From Tetracentron sinense (Eukaryota; Streptophyta; Magnoliopsida; Trochodendrales; Trochodendraceae), in contig CM026565.1 of NCBI GenBank assembly GCA_015143295.1, forward strand, positions 17,308,548-17,372,547: a stretch of 64,000 bases of DNA, in the 5' to 3' direction. The stretch's first letter is position 1, and each line of letters opens with the position of its first letter. A model generated the notes under the pieces. The model was not told the origin of the DNA. It worked only from the letters and a program-made list of their open reading frames with translations, and did no database searches. Below are positions 42,251 to 52,445 of the stretch, in pieces. Both the position numbers and the translations under genes were made by a program.

Positions 42251-42464
42251 TGTAGAGCCCCAGACTTTTCATGCTTAATGCTTAGCACTTTCGTAGCTAA
42301 TTTACCTTTAATGTAGTATAATTAATAAATAAGGAAGAAATTGAAAATTCCAAAATATCAAAAATGTTCCTTTTCGAAGTACGAACCCAACGCAAGTTGA
42401 ATCGTCAAAATCCGATGAGTGAGTCAAAAGATATGGTCAAAACAGTTTGGACCTGCAGGCAACC

Positions 42465-42660
42465 GATCGCTCGGTCCATGGAGCGATCGATCGGTCCAAA
42501 ACCGATCGATCAGAGGCTATCGACTGGTCGAAAAATTTGTATGGGAAAATTTTCCAGAGAGTTGATTTTTAGTCGAGAGCTCGGTCAATTCACCGATCGC
42601 TCGGTAGGCAACCGATCGATCGGTCATAACCACCGATCGCTCAGTCATCGTGTTTTTGCA
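42465..42660. repeat. ACCGATCGATCGGT palindrome array in the Tekay-like solo LTR
   Basis: About eight units such as ACCGATCGCTCGGT, GCGATCGATCGGT and ACCGATCGATC in under 200 bp, in two groups separated by about 50 bp. The LTR at 63361 has the matching array at 63570-63765. Very CpG-rich against an AT-rich background. Confidence 0.85.
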
Positions 42661-43559
42661 GAAATTTCATTAAGGGTGTTTTCATCTTTTGGGCATTTCA
42701 CTCATGCCTTAAAGGCTTTGCCCGAACATTTGAGGGTTCGTACATAATACTTAGAGTCTTTTGAGAGATAGAGAGAAAGGAGAAGGGGTTTCCTAACCTA
42801 GGGTTTGCTTTTGGGGAGAAATCAAAGGGGTTTCAAGACCCACAATCACCTCAAGCTTGGATTGCTTCAAGATTCCGGTTCAAGCACGCGAGGAGCAGTT
42901 TCCCCAAGCTAGGGCAGCGCCTCACGAACGTTTTTGGAGGAGTTTTCTTTCCCTCATTTATCAAGGTCGGTACTTCTTGCTACCCTCCTAGTTATAGTTC
43001 CTCTTTTCCTCTATGTTTCTTTGTTTTCCTTCATCTATACTTGTGCTATGAGTTGGGAGGTGTGGATGTTGTGAATGGAGATGGAATGGGCGATTGGATG
43101 CCAATGGTTGTGTTGTGGTAGTTGAAATGGGAAGGGCATTGTATCCATAATGAATAAACATGTATGATGGAATTATAACCCACCTAGAAAAGCATGTTGT
43201 AGGGTTAACAAATAATGAACATACCATGTTTGATGGAATGCTTTGTGAAAGAAATGAATTGTAAATTAAGAAAATGCATGCTTAAAGTTTATGGAAATTG
43301 TTTGGGTTATGATAGTGTGTTTTTGCGCTTTCCCTAAATTGTTTAATTTGTTACTTGTTTAAATGGTGTGTGCAATGTATTGTGAAATCCCCAAACATGT
43401 CATATTTAAATTCCAATGCAAGTATGCACACGAATCCATGAGCACGGCATGCATGACATGAATTTACCGAGGCTTTCAAGAACGAGGTTGAGAGGTGGGA
43501 CATATCCTACGATATGTTTTACCTCGCTTTTCTCAAGAAAACAAGAACAAACATTCCAC

Positions 43560-43705
43560 GAGGGGTCTCCCCTCACTCACAAGTGCATAGCATAAAGAAG
43601 GGCCTCCCTTCCCTCGCAAGTACATACATATCATGAAGAAGGGTCTTCCTTCCCTCTCAAGTGCATTGCATAAAGAAGGGCCTCCCTTCCCTCTCAAGTG
43701 CATCT
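43560..43705. repeat. Hairpin units in the Tekay-like solo LTR
   Basis: Four units: GAGGGGTCTCCCCTC (43560-43574), then GAAGGGCCTCCCTTC twice and GAAGGGTCTTCCTTC, each followed by CAAGTGCAT or CAAGTACAT. The first differs in both arms so that pairing is retained. Confidence 0.75.
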
Positions 43706-44489
43706 CACAAGCGCATCTCACCAGTACATCTTACAAGTGTATCTCACAAGTTACATGATAACAAGCAAGCACGCATGACATGCATGACATGACACGATAT
43801 ACAAGAATCAAGCAAGATAGACAAGACGAGTTTTCAAGCACGAAAATGGTACCTTAAGTCAAGTCAAGTGCACGGCGTTTTCAAGGGTTTTATCGGCTTT
43901 TATGAATGCAAGCATGATTATATACTGCTTTACTTTATTGTTATGATATGAATTATTCCTACTTTATATGTGTGAATTGTTTCTTGCTCTATGTATCGCT
44001 ATCTGTATGCTATGACTGTTGGTTAGTATTTGGTACCCGCTGAGTATTCCATACTCAGCCATACTTCTTATGTCGGCAGGTGATAGCGGAGCGGCTGCTC
44101 CTTTTGATGTCTGTGCTCCCGGCCCATAGGTGGAGGAGGAGTACGTCGAGGAACCTCCTGTAAAGGGCTACTATTAGGTAGTGGTTGTAGATTCTGAGTG
44201 ACAGAGCTGTGGGTGAGTTGAGAGATGTATATCCATGTATTTTGGCTGGCTTGTCCGCACTTTCTTTTGGACTTCTTTTGTCTAACTTGGATCACATATG
44301 TATATACATAGAGGTTTAATTAAGTCTTCCGCTGTGCTATGTTTAAGTATGTTTCCGCTGTTTATATCCTCTTTGTATATGCTCTGTGGGTTTTTGCAGG
44401 ATGGTTTGTCTAGCAAGTCATGTAAGTCATGATTAGTCGTCCAAGGTTCACTCTAACTTGAAGGGTGGGTTTTGGGTCGCGACACTTAT

Positions 44490-45101
44490 AGGAGTATCTA
44501 TTATTTTTGTATTTTCCATACCAAAATTTTTAATAAGTTCTTTAGTATACTTAGCTTGATTTATGAAGTTTCCTTGTTTAGTTTGCTTTATTTGAAGCCC
44601 AAGAAAGAATGTTAATTCACCCATAATACTCATTTCAAATTCTTTTTGCATACCAATAGCAAAAATTTTACATAAAGATTCATTTGTAAAACCAAATACA
44701 ATATCATCAATATAAATTTGAACTATAAGCATATCATTTGATTTTGTTTTCACAAATAAAGTTGTATCGATTTTACCTCTTATGAATTTATTATCAAGTA
44801 AAAAATTACTTAATCTTTCATACCAAGCTCTAGGAGTTTTTTTTAATCCATATAAAGCTTTAGTCAATTTATACACATGATTAAGTAAATTATGATTTTT
44901 AAAGCAAGGAGGTTGCTCTACATAAACTTCTTCAGAAATGAATCCATTTAGAAATGCATTTTTCACATCCATTTGGAATAGCTTGAAGTCTTTATGACAC
45001 GAAAAGGCAAGTAACATTCTAATGGCTTCAAGTCTAGCAACCGAGGCAAATGTTTCATCATAATCTATCCCCTCTTCTTGGATGTAACCTTGAGCTACCA
45101 A
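44490..45101 (-). pseudogene. S2 reverse transcriptase, proximal fragment
   Basis: Open on the minus strand: EEGIDYDETFASVARLEAIR, FQMDVKNAFLNGF, LYGLKKTPRAWYERL, and YIDD intact at 44703-44714. MGELTFFLGLQIKQ and TKELIKNFGM follow. The frame runs into the solo LTR at 44484 and resumes at 42250. The start of RT lies in a different frame at the end of the preceding ORF (overlap 45095-45101), so there is a frameshift there. Confidence 0.85.
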
Positions 45102-46270
45102 CGTAGCTTTTTTTTAATAATATCTCCAAATTCATCATTTTTATTTCTGAAAACCCATTTAGTACCAATTATAGTTTTATCATATGGTCTAGGTACTAAA
45201 TCCCAAACTTGGTTTCTTTCAAATTGGTTAAGTTCTTCTTGCATTGCAATGCCCCAAGATTCATCTTTAATAGCTTCATGGGCATTCTTAGGTTCAATTT
45301 GAGAAAGAAAAGCTAGATTATTACATATGTTTCTTCTTGTTCTAACTCCCTTTTCTAAGTCACCAACGATTAGGTCTTTAGGATGATCTTTATTTAATTT
45401 CCAAGCTTTAGGTAGTTTAATTGATTCTTTAATGTCAATTTCTTCCTCATCTTCATTCTCAACAAGATTATTATTATTGGATTCATTATGCTCTTGTTGT
45501 TTATTTTCATGATTAGTTAATTTAAGATTAGAGATTTCTTTAGAAATTTTCTCAATTTTAGCGTCTTCATCATCTTCAATTGGTTTAGTCTTTTCAAATG
45601 GATTAGCTTCATCAAAGACTACATGAATAGATTCTTCAACATTTAAAGATTTCTTATTAAACACTCTATAAGCTTTGTTATTATTTGAATATCCTAGAAA
45701 GATTCCTTCATTTGCTTTAGGATCAAATTTCTTTAAGTGATATTTGTCATTAAGAATAAAACATTTACAACCAAATATCTTAAAGTATCCAATATTAGGG
45801 GATCTTCCTTTCCATAGCTCATAGAGAGTTTTTATTAGTTTTTTTCTTATGATTACTCTATTAATAACATAACAAGAGGTATTGATGGCTTCAGCCCAAA
45901 AATAATTAGGAAGTTTATGCTCATTTAGCATTGTTCTTGTCATCTCTTGAAAAGATCTATTCTTCCTTTCAACAACTTCATTTTGTTGTGGAGTTCTTGA
46001 AGTTGAGAAGTTATGGTTAAAACCATTATCTTCACAAAATAATTCAAGCTCCTTATTCTTGAACTCATCACCTCTATCACTTCTTGTGTTATTGATAGTA
46101 TAACATTTTTCATTTTGCACTCTATTACAGAATTTTTTAAATAGATTAGGTGCTTCACTTTTGTGTGATAAAAGCAATACCCATGTATGTCTAGAATAGT
46201 CATCAACAATCACAAAGGTATATGTTTTACTACCTAGGCTACCTACTTCATTTGGTCCAAACAAGTCCAT
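45095..46270 (-). pseudogene. S2 integrase
   Basis: 391 codons open, the longest frame in the window. HMDLFGPNEVG begins the core with the first catalytic Asp; TRSDRGDEF has the second and PQQNEVVERKNRSFQEM the Glu. Two usual residues near the active site are changed (H to R in SDHG, G to E in QQNG). TLYELWKGRSPN and FDPKANEGIFLGYS follow, then the acidic linker and the first RT block VWDLVPRPYDKTIIGTKWVF. The HHCC finger upstream is in a broken frame. Confidence 0.85.
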
Positions 46271-47080
46271 ATGAAGAAGTTTTAAAGGCCTAGAGGTTGA
46301 GATTACTTTCTTATTCTTAAAACAGGATTTTACTTATTTTTCAAGTTGACATGCATCACAAATTTTATCTTTGATAAAAGTAGTCTTTGGGAGATCGTTT
46401 ACTCAACCATTCTTAGATAATTTAGAAAGCAAATTCATACTAGCATGACCTCAACGTCTATGCCACAGCCAACTATCTTCATTTACAGCAGATAGACACA
46501 TCATGTTCTGGGAAGTTAAATCATCAAATTCAAGAGTATAAACATTCTGATTTTTATGTGTTATAAACAAGGTATTCACATTATCCTAATATTTAATTAT
46601 GCATAGATTTGATTTAAATGAAATAATTAATCTTTTATCACATAGTTGGCTAATGCTAATTAAATTATGTTTAAGTCCTTCTACTAATAAAACATTTTCA
46701 ATAAGAGTTGAAGAATTCTTACCAACATTACCTATGTCAATGATCTTCTACTTCGTGTTGTCCTCGAAGGTCACATGCCCTCCATCTTTAGGAGAGATTG
46801 ATATGAATAGATCTTTGTTTCCACTCATGTGCCTTGAATAGCCGCTATCTAGAAATCAAACTATTTTGGAGGAATTTGACTTAAAGCATACCTACAAGAT
46901 AAGTTCAAGTAACTTTCTTTGGTACCCAAATCATCTTAGGTCCTCCATAGTTAGTCTTGGGAGAGGAAGTCCCTTTTGGAACCCAAACTTTTCTTACTAC
47001 CTCCTTTTTGTTAAAAATATAAAATGCACTTGAAGGAGTAGTTGAACTACAAGGGGGTTTGGAAAAGAATTTTTAGTAAT
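46271..47080 (-). pseudogene. S2 aspartic protease and integrase zinc finger (broken)
   Basis: On the minus strand LDSGYSRHMSGN has the catalytic Asp intact (46841-46849); then GLKHNLISISQLCD and the HHCC region LWHRR...GHASMN and CDACQLEK are visible. Stops at about 46739, 46587, 46450, 46421 and 46337 cut the frame. The fold can be recognised but not expressed. Confidence 0.75.
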
Positions 47081-47084
47081 CCTT

Positions 47085-47549
47085 TTACTTTGACTTAGTG
47101 TTATACCCAAGTCCAGCCTTTCCAAAAACACAAGTTTGTTGTCCCAAAATTCTTGTCAAATTCTTTTCTCCAATTGATAGTCTAAAAGCAATTTTAGTCA
47201 AGTCTTTGATCTTTGCTTCATTTTCATCACAATTACATGTATGAATTAGAAATGATTGAACCTTTTCTTTCATCTTCAATTCTTCATTTTCTTTTAAAAG
47301 ATTTTCTTGTGATGTAAGAAGAATAAGGTTTTCCTTTTTAAGAGATTTATTTTTAGAAGCAAGTTTTCTAAATTCAGTATATAAATCATCAAATGCTTCT
47401 CTTATTTCTTCATAGGAAAGAGAGTCATTAGAGGAAGAGGTTACCTCATCATTTTCGAGTACCATGAGGCACAGATTTGCAGTCTCCTCATCACTTGATG
47501 CTTCAGAGGTGCTGGTGCTGTCCTCTGAGTCATTCCAAGTTGCTTTCAT
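47085..47549 (-). pseudogene. S2 Gag C-terminal coiled-coil region
   Basis: Open for 154 codons: MKATWNDSEDSTSTSEASSD, an acidic stretch, then a helical region (FRKLASKNKSLKKENLILL, ENEELKMKEKVQ). It corresponds to 18171-18755 in S1. Confidence 0.6.
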
Positions 47550-47564
47550 GGCTCTCTTCTTGTA

Positions 47565-48513
47565 TTACTTACTCTTGACAAGTTGAGGATATTCCGATCT
47601 CATATGGCCTGGTTTCTTGCATTCATAGCAGGTGATCGGGTCCTTCTTGCTTGGTTCTCCCTTTGCTATTTCTTTAGAGAACTCCTTATATGGCCTCTTT
47701 TTGAAGTTCTTCTTGTGCTTCAGAAATTTTTTGAACTTCCTTGCCAGCAAAGAGATGTCGTCATCTTCTTCACTCTCTTCTTCCTCTTCACTCTCAACAA
47801 GTTGAGAGACTTTCAAGGCCAAGCCTCTTCTTGCTCTAGGTTCATTTGATTGATGTTCCTTCATTATGACTTCATGAGTCATAAGAGAACCCAACAGCTC
47901 ATCTATACTTAGTTTGGTGAGGTCTTTGGCTTCTTGAATAGTAGCAACTTTTGGAGACCAATCCTTTGGCAGAGATCGTAGAATCTTCCTTACAATTTCT
48001 GTATTTGTATACATTTTACCAAGATATTTTAAACCATTAGTAATGTTAGTAAAACATGTAAACATATCAGCAATGGTCTCATCCTTCTCCATTTTAAACA
48101 GTTCATATTTGTGAACTAACATGTTGATTTTTTCATCTTTTACTTGGTTAGTTCCGTTATATGTAACTTGCAATTTATCTCAAATTTCTTTGGCTAAATC
48201 ACAGCCTGATACTCTATTGAACTCTTGGGAACTAATGGCACAATAGAGGTTGCTAATAGCCTTAGCATTGATCTGGATTAGTTTAATGTCATTTTCATCC
48301 CATTCTTCCTCAACCTTAGGAATTTTAACATCATTGATGGTCTTGTAAGGATGTTGGGGACCTTGGATGATTACTTTCCAGCATTGATAATCTAAAGCTT
48401 GGACGTAATACATCATCCTGGTCTTCTAGTAATTATAGTGTTCTCCATTAAACAAGGGTGGTCAGGTTGTGGATTGTCCCTCTCCTAGGCTAGCTGCAAA
48501 ACTATTGCTTGCC
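47565..48513 (-). pseudogene. S2 gag
   Basis: The likely start is the ATG at about 48513 (MASNSFAASLGEGQST), about 50 nt after the primer-binding site. N-terminal DUF4219-like and UBN2-like sequence follows: YYVQALDYQCWKVI, NGTNQVKDEKINMLVHKYEL and IVRKILRSLPKDW. The zinc knuckle reads CYECKKPGHMRSEY: the fourth ligand Cys has become Tyr. Stops at about 48468, 48430 and 48180. An acidic (E)n stretch precedes the knuckle as in S1. Confidence 0.8.
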
Positions 48514-48563
48514 ATTAAAAGATCTTTAAACTCTAAGATTTTTTAGATCAAAAAGAGTTTCTA

Positions 48564-48575
48564 GCTCTGATACCA
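48564..48575 (-). other. S2 primer-binding site, tRNA-Met type
   Basis: TGGTATCAGAGC on the minus strand, two bases after the LTR end. Its place fixes the orientation of S2 and marks the LTR at 48578-50358 as the 5' one. Confidence 0.9.
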
Positions 48576-48577
48576 CT

Positions 48578-50358
48578 TGTTGCCCAGATATGGACCCTAG
48601 AGGAGGGGTGAATAAGGTCAATGACAGATTTAAAAATTGTTTTCCCTTTTAATGTGGAATTTAAAAAATCAAAGAGAAATACAGCTAACAGATGATATAG
48701 GAATTTAAAAGCAAGATAATCCAATGGATAGAAGAGAGAAAAGGAAGTGTAAACTCAGTTTGTTAACGAGGTTCGGCAATCTCCAGCCAACTCCCCGCCT
48801 CTGCAAACCGTAAGAGGTTCCACTACAATCCACGATCGTACAAGCTTCTTCACAGGTGAAACTTAACACCTTTACTATCTCACTTATGGTCAAGATGCAA
48901 CCTTACAATCCCTCTTCAGGTCAGGATGGAACCTTTCACCGTCAGAGCACAACCCTTTCTAACAAAAACGAAGCAGCAGCTTCACTGCAAGAATACGTAG
49001 GTTCTTGACTGAATACAAATGAAGCTTTTGAATTTACAATCCGAAATAAATAACTCCTTTTGAGTTATATTTGAATGGAATAATAGAATCTAAGAAGTCT
49101 CTCAAGAAAATGATTTGGATTAAGCTCAATGAGAAAAACAGAGTATCGTTTTTCAACATTGGGATTTTTGGCTCAAGAGAATGATTGATCAATATAACAA
49201 TGTAATATCAGCTTGTTGTTTCTTGGATCTTGTTCTCATGATTCAAAGATCATCTTTATTTAGAGTGTTCTGATATTTATTACCGTTGATGAGCATTAAA
49301 TGAAAAATCACTTGTTATTAATATAGCCATTGAGCTTTAAAGACAAGTTTCAGAATTTTTCTAGGTTATCCCGTCGATTAGAAGGGTCCTCTGATCGGCT
49401 AGATGGTCACCAGACCGGCTAGATCAGTTATATGATCGACTAGATGGTAAAAACCAAGTTTTGTGTATTTTGTTCTATCCAGTCGATTACATGGGTCTTC
49501 CGATCGGCTGGATAGACTACCTGATCAACTGGATGGTCCACCTGATCTACTGGATAGACCAAAAACAGATTTTGGTTTTCTTAGACTTTAATGATTTGCA
49601 CGAGTTCCAAAGTCTTTTAATTTATTAATTAAACATGATTAACATCTCATAATGATCTTTTGAATGATCTAAGATGGATTGACAATGAGTTTTAATTCAA
49701 TCAATACATGCAGACAAATTTTGGAAAACTTTGTTTTATCCAATCGATCATAGGGCTTGTCTGATTGACTGGATGGTCTGCTTGATCAACTGGATGGACT
49801 ATCTGATCGACTAGATAGACCATTTTATTTGCAGAATCCATTTTTCAAAACCTTTAAGATAGGATTTGATTCCAAGGTTTTATACTTAACCTTTATGAGA
49901 AAGATGATCATGTTTTAAGGTCTTTAATCATATTATTATATTTGTTTAAGGAACCTATGGTCAATCTAAGGTATTTTGTGCTTTTCACCAAATCACCACT
50001 TGATGATTTTTACAAGAAATCCTGGACAGACTACTGACTACCTATTCTTAGACCTTGATGGAGTTGATCCTTTGCTTCTTTGGTCTTCAGTAGCAGTGCC
50101 TCAAAGACAATCTTCCAGAATCCTTTTTGCTTATAGATGAATATCTTCTTGAAGCTTTGATTTGGAATTGTCATCATGCTTTGACTTGATCTTTTGCATT
50201 GAAGATTCTTGAAACTTGCTAGAAGTCAATTCTTTATCTCTTGAATATTGTAGACATTGATGCTCATGGTAGACATTAGTATTACAAGAGTCATTTCATT
50301 ATTTATATTATCGTTAAAACTAATTGAGGGTCATATGGTTGTAACCTTTAGGCTAACA
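48578..50358 (-). mobile_element. S2 5' LTR, 1,781 bp, also the 3' LTR of an upstream partial copy
   Basis: On the minus strand it starts TGTTAGCC after a polypurine tract at 50359-50373 and ends GGGCAACA before the primer-binding site. Matches 10830-12613 throughout. A polypurine tract on one side and a primer-binding site on the other mean that it joins two Sirevirus units. The motif arrays are at 49370-49560 and 49740-49830; its TATA box has decayed. Confidence 0.85.
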
Positions 50359-51578
50359 ATCTCCCCTTTTTTTATGATGACACAAATAATGGAATGAGAT
50401 GGGTTAAGCTCCCCCTCAACACATACTTTCCATAAATTTTTTTAGGAGAGCTCCCCCTAAGCATATGCATATAAGTAAAATACAATATATTGGAACCAAC
50501 AGAAGTTTCACAAAGGAATCCATTTGGATTTTCTTTTAAATACCAAGAGAAATTCCATAAAGAGAAATCAATTAATTTATAAGAATCAAGAGAAGTTCCA
50601 TGATATTTCAAGTTTGAATTAAAGTATAACAATATAAAAAAGATATATCCAAAAAAATTCATGTATTTCATATGTCAAAAAAAAATACATCCATAACATC
50701 CATACATAACAACTCATCATCACATTACATTCCATTTCATTTCTCCTCCTTGTCAACATAAAATCAATAAAAGTATCACAAAAAACAAAAACAGCCCTTA
50801 GTAGCTAAGACACTCTAACTAGACTCCTTCTTCTTCTTCTTGTTCTTCTTCTTGATTGCCATGAATAGGGAGTCTTCATCACTGCTGGAGCTATCCGAGG
50901 AGTCATTTGAATTAGAGGAGGAGCTGGAAAGGAGGGTTTGATCTTTTTCTTCATCAGAAGAGGGATGAGAAATGATGGGTTAACCTTTAGAATGGGCTTC
51001 TTCTTTTTTTATTGGCTATTTGCCTTTGGATTGAGAAGGAGGCCCTTGAGAGGAAGGGACTTGAGAAGATCCAGAAGCCAAGCTCACCAAGAAGTTGTTG
51101 ATCTTCTTGAGCTTAGAGGTGGCTCTCAAGATGATGGTGGCTGATAGGGAATCTTGTTCAGCCATGTCTAGCAACAACTTACCTTGGGTCTTCAACTGAA
51201 GGGCTGAAGACTCTGCATGGCCTTGGATGACTGAAGCTACCTTTTCAAGCTTGACAAACTCTTCCATCTGATCTGCTTCCAGTCTCTGAATTAGGGTGGT
51301 GGTTGTGTCAACTCTATTATTTGTCACTGAGGTATCCATGTTGATAGCCCCTAAAACAAAATAAAAAGCATCTGCTCTCTCTCTTAAATTAGCATGCAGA
51401 GCAGCTATGGAGGATTCAACAGTGGAGATCCTTTCTCTCATCTCAGATTTGAAATCTGCAGAAGACCCCTCAAGATAAGCCAATCTGTCTCTGAATTCAT
51501 TTTGCATCCAGAACTCAGAGAATCTAGCTTTCCCATCATCAGGCTGAAAATATCATCATGAAGAAGGAGGCCTATGAT
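50359..51578 (-). mobile_element. 3' end of a second Sirevirus copy (S3): envelope-like tail and polypurine tracts
   Basis: Collinear with 12614-13900 of S2. Holds three tracts of the GGGGGAG type (50359-50373, about 50408-50422 and 50446-50458) and the end of an envelope-like ORF open at 51507-51016. The match to S2 stops at about 51578, where Tat-C sequence starts. It may be the remnant of a tandem S3-S2 arrangement sharing one LTR. Confidence 0.7.
51016..51507 (-). pseudogene. S3 envelope-like coiled-coil fragment
   Basis: 163 codons highly similar to the 13078-13869 protein (LAYLEGSSADFKSEMRERIS, MDTSVTNNRVDTTTTLIQRL). It lacks a Pro/Ser-rich repeat unit near QVPSSQGPPSQSKGK and stops just after it where S2 continues. 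The N-terminal two thirds of the gene are absent, lost at the 51578 junction. Confidence 0.6.
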
Positions 51579-51799
51579 ATTCATGCAAGTGGTGCAATGT
51601 GCTTGCTTATACTTGCTGGGGATATGAGCGACTTATACTAGGGAAAGAAGAAGTGGTTAGGACCACTCTCTGGAGAATGAAGAGTAGTTCATGCTACTTA
51701 TGCTGGTGATTTAATGGATGCTATGAATGATGACATGTCATGGGGGCACTAGCCAGGATTGGTTGTTATGGCCTTTCCCGGAGGTGCTTAGCCAAAACA

Positions 51800-52445
51800 A
51801 ATGAGGGACACTCGGAGTGTTGAAAGGACATACAGGAGGTATCGCGGTATAGCAAGATTGCCAAGGGATATACAGGATGTCAAAGACACATGGGGTGTCG
51901 CAGAGGGACATGCAAGAGGTAATGCCGCAGTATGACGAGATTGTCAAAGGGGCACATAGGATGTCAATGACACATAGAGGTGTCGAAGGGGACATGCGAG
52001 AGGTATTGTGGTATGACAAGGTTTTCAAGGGATACATAGGATGTCGGGGGACATGCACGAGATAATGCCGCAGTATGATGAGATTATTAAGGGGCACACA
52101 GGATATCAAGGACACACGGGGGTGTCGAAGGGGATATACGGGAGGTATCACAGTATGATGAGGTTTTCAAGGGATACACAAGATGTCTAGGGACGTACAT
52201 GAGGTAATTCTACGGTATGACGATATTGTCAAGGGACACACTGGATGTCAAGGATAGACGGGAGTGTCAAAAGAGGAACATGCAGGAGGTAATACCGTGG
52301 TATGACGAGATTGTCAAGAGGCATACAGGATGTCAAGGACACACGAGGGTGTCAAAAGGGGAACATGCAGGTGGTAATGCCACGGTATAACGGGATTGTC
52401 AAGGGGAACATAGGATGTCAAGGACACATGGGGTGTCGAAGGGGT
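51800..52445 (-). repeat. Tandem repeat of the Tat 3' region (Tat-C), about 7-8 copies
   Basis: Units of about 80-85 bp carrying GACACACGGGGGTGTCGAAG and GGTAATGCCGCAGTATGACG on the plus strand. Counterpart of the arrays at 8815-9725 and 30240-30660, with its own copy number and more drift between units. Confidence 0.75.

Larger units (their letters stand above)
42251..44484 (+). mobile_element. Solo LTR, Tekay/Del-like chromovirus type, 2,234 bp
   Basis: Bounded by a perfect 5-bp target duplication CTTAT (42246-42250 and 44485-44489). Starts TGTAGAGCCCCAGAC and ends GGGTCGCGACA. S2 RT coding sequence continues directly on both sides. The TGTA(A/G)..CCCC start and GGGTCG(T/C)GACA end are typical of Tekay-group gypsy LTRs as I recall. 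Contains a CGATCG palindrome array (42465-42660), a TATA-like TACATAATAC at 42741 and GAAGGG/CCCTTC hairpin units (43560-43700). No internal coding sequence. Confidence 0.8.
10830..50358 (-). mobile_element. Sirevirus S2: Ty1/copia element, split into three parts
   Basis: On the minus strand: 5' LTR 50358-48578, primer-binding site, gag, protease, integrase, RT, part of RNase H (to 41849), a gap filled by Tat-B, then envelope-like ORFs and the 3' LTR 12613-10830. Subtracting Tat-B with S1 (15449-41848) and the solo LTR (42251-44484) leaves about 10.9 kb, a normal Sirevirus length. The two LTRs are 1,784 and 1,781 bp and collinear. The end of RNase H and nearby DNA are missing at the Tat-B junction. 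The left flank has GATTT before the LTR; the matching copy on the right is lost. Confidence 0.75.
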
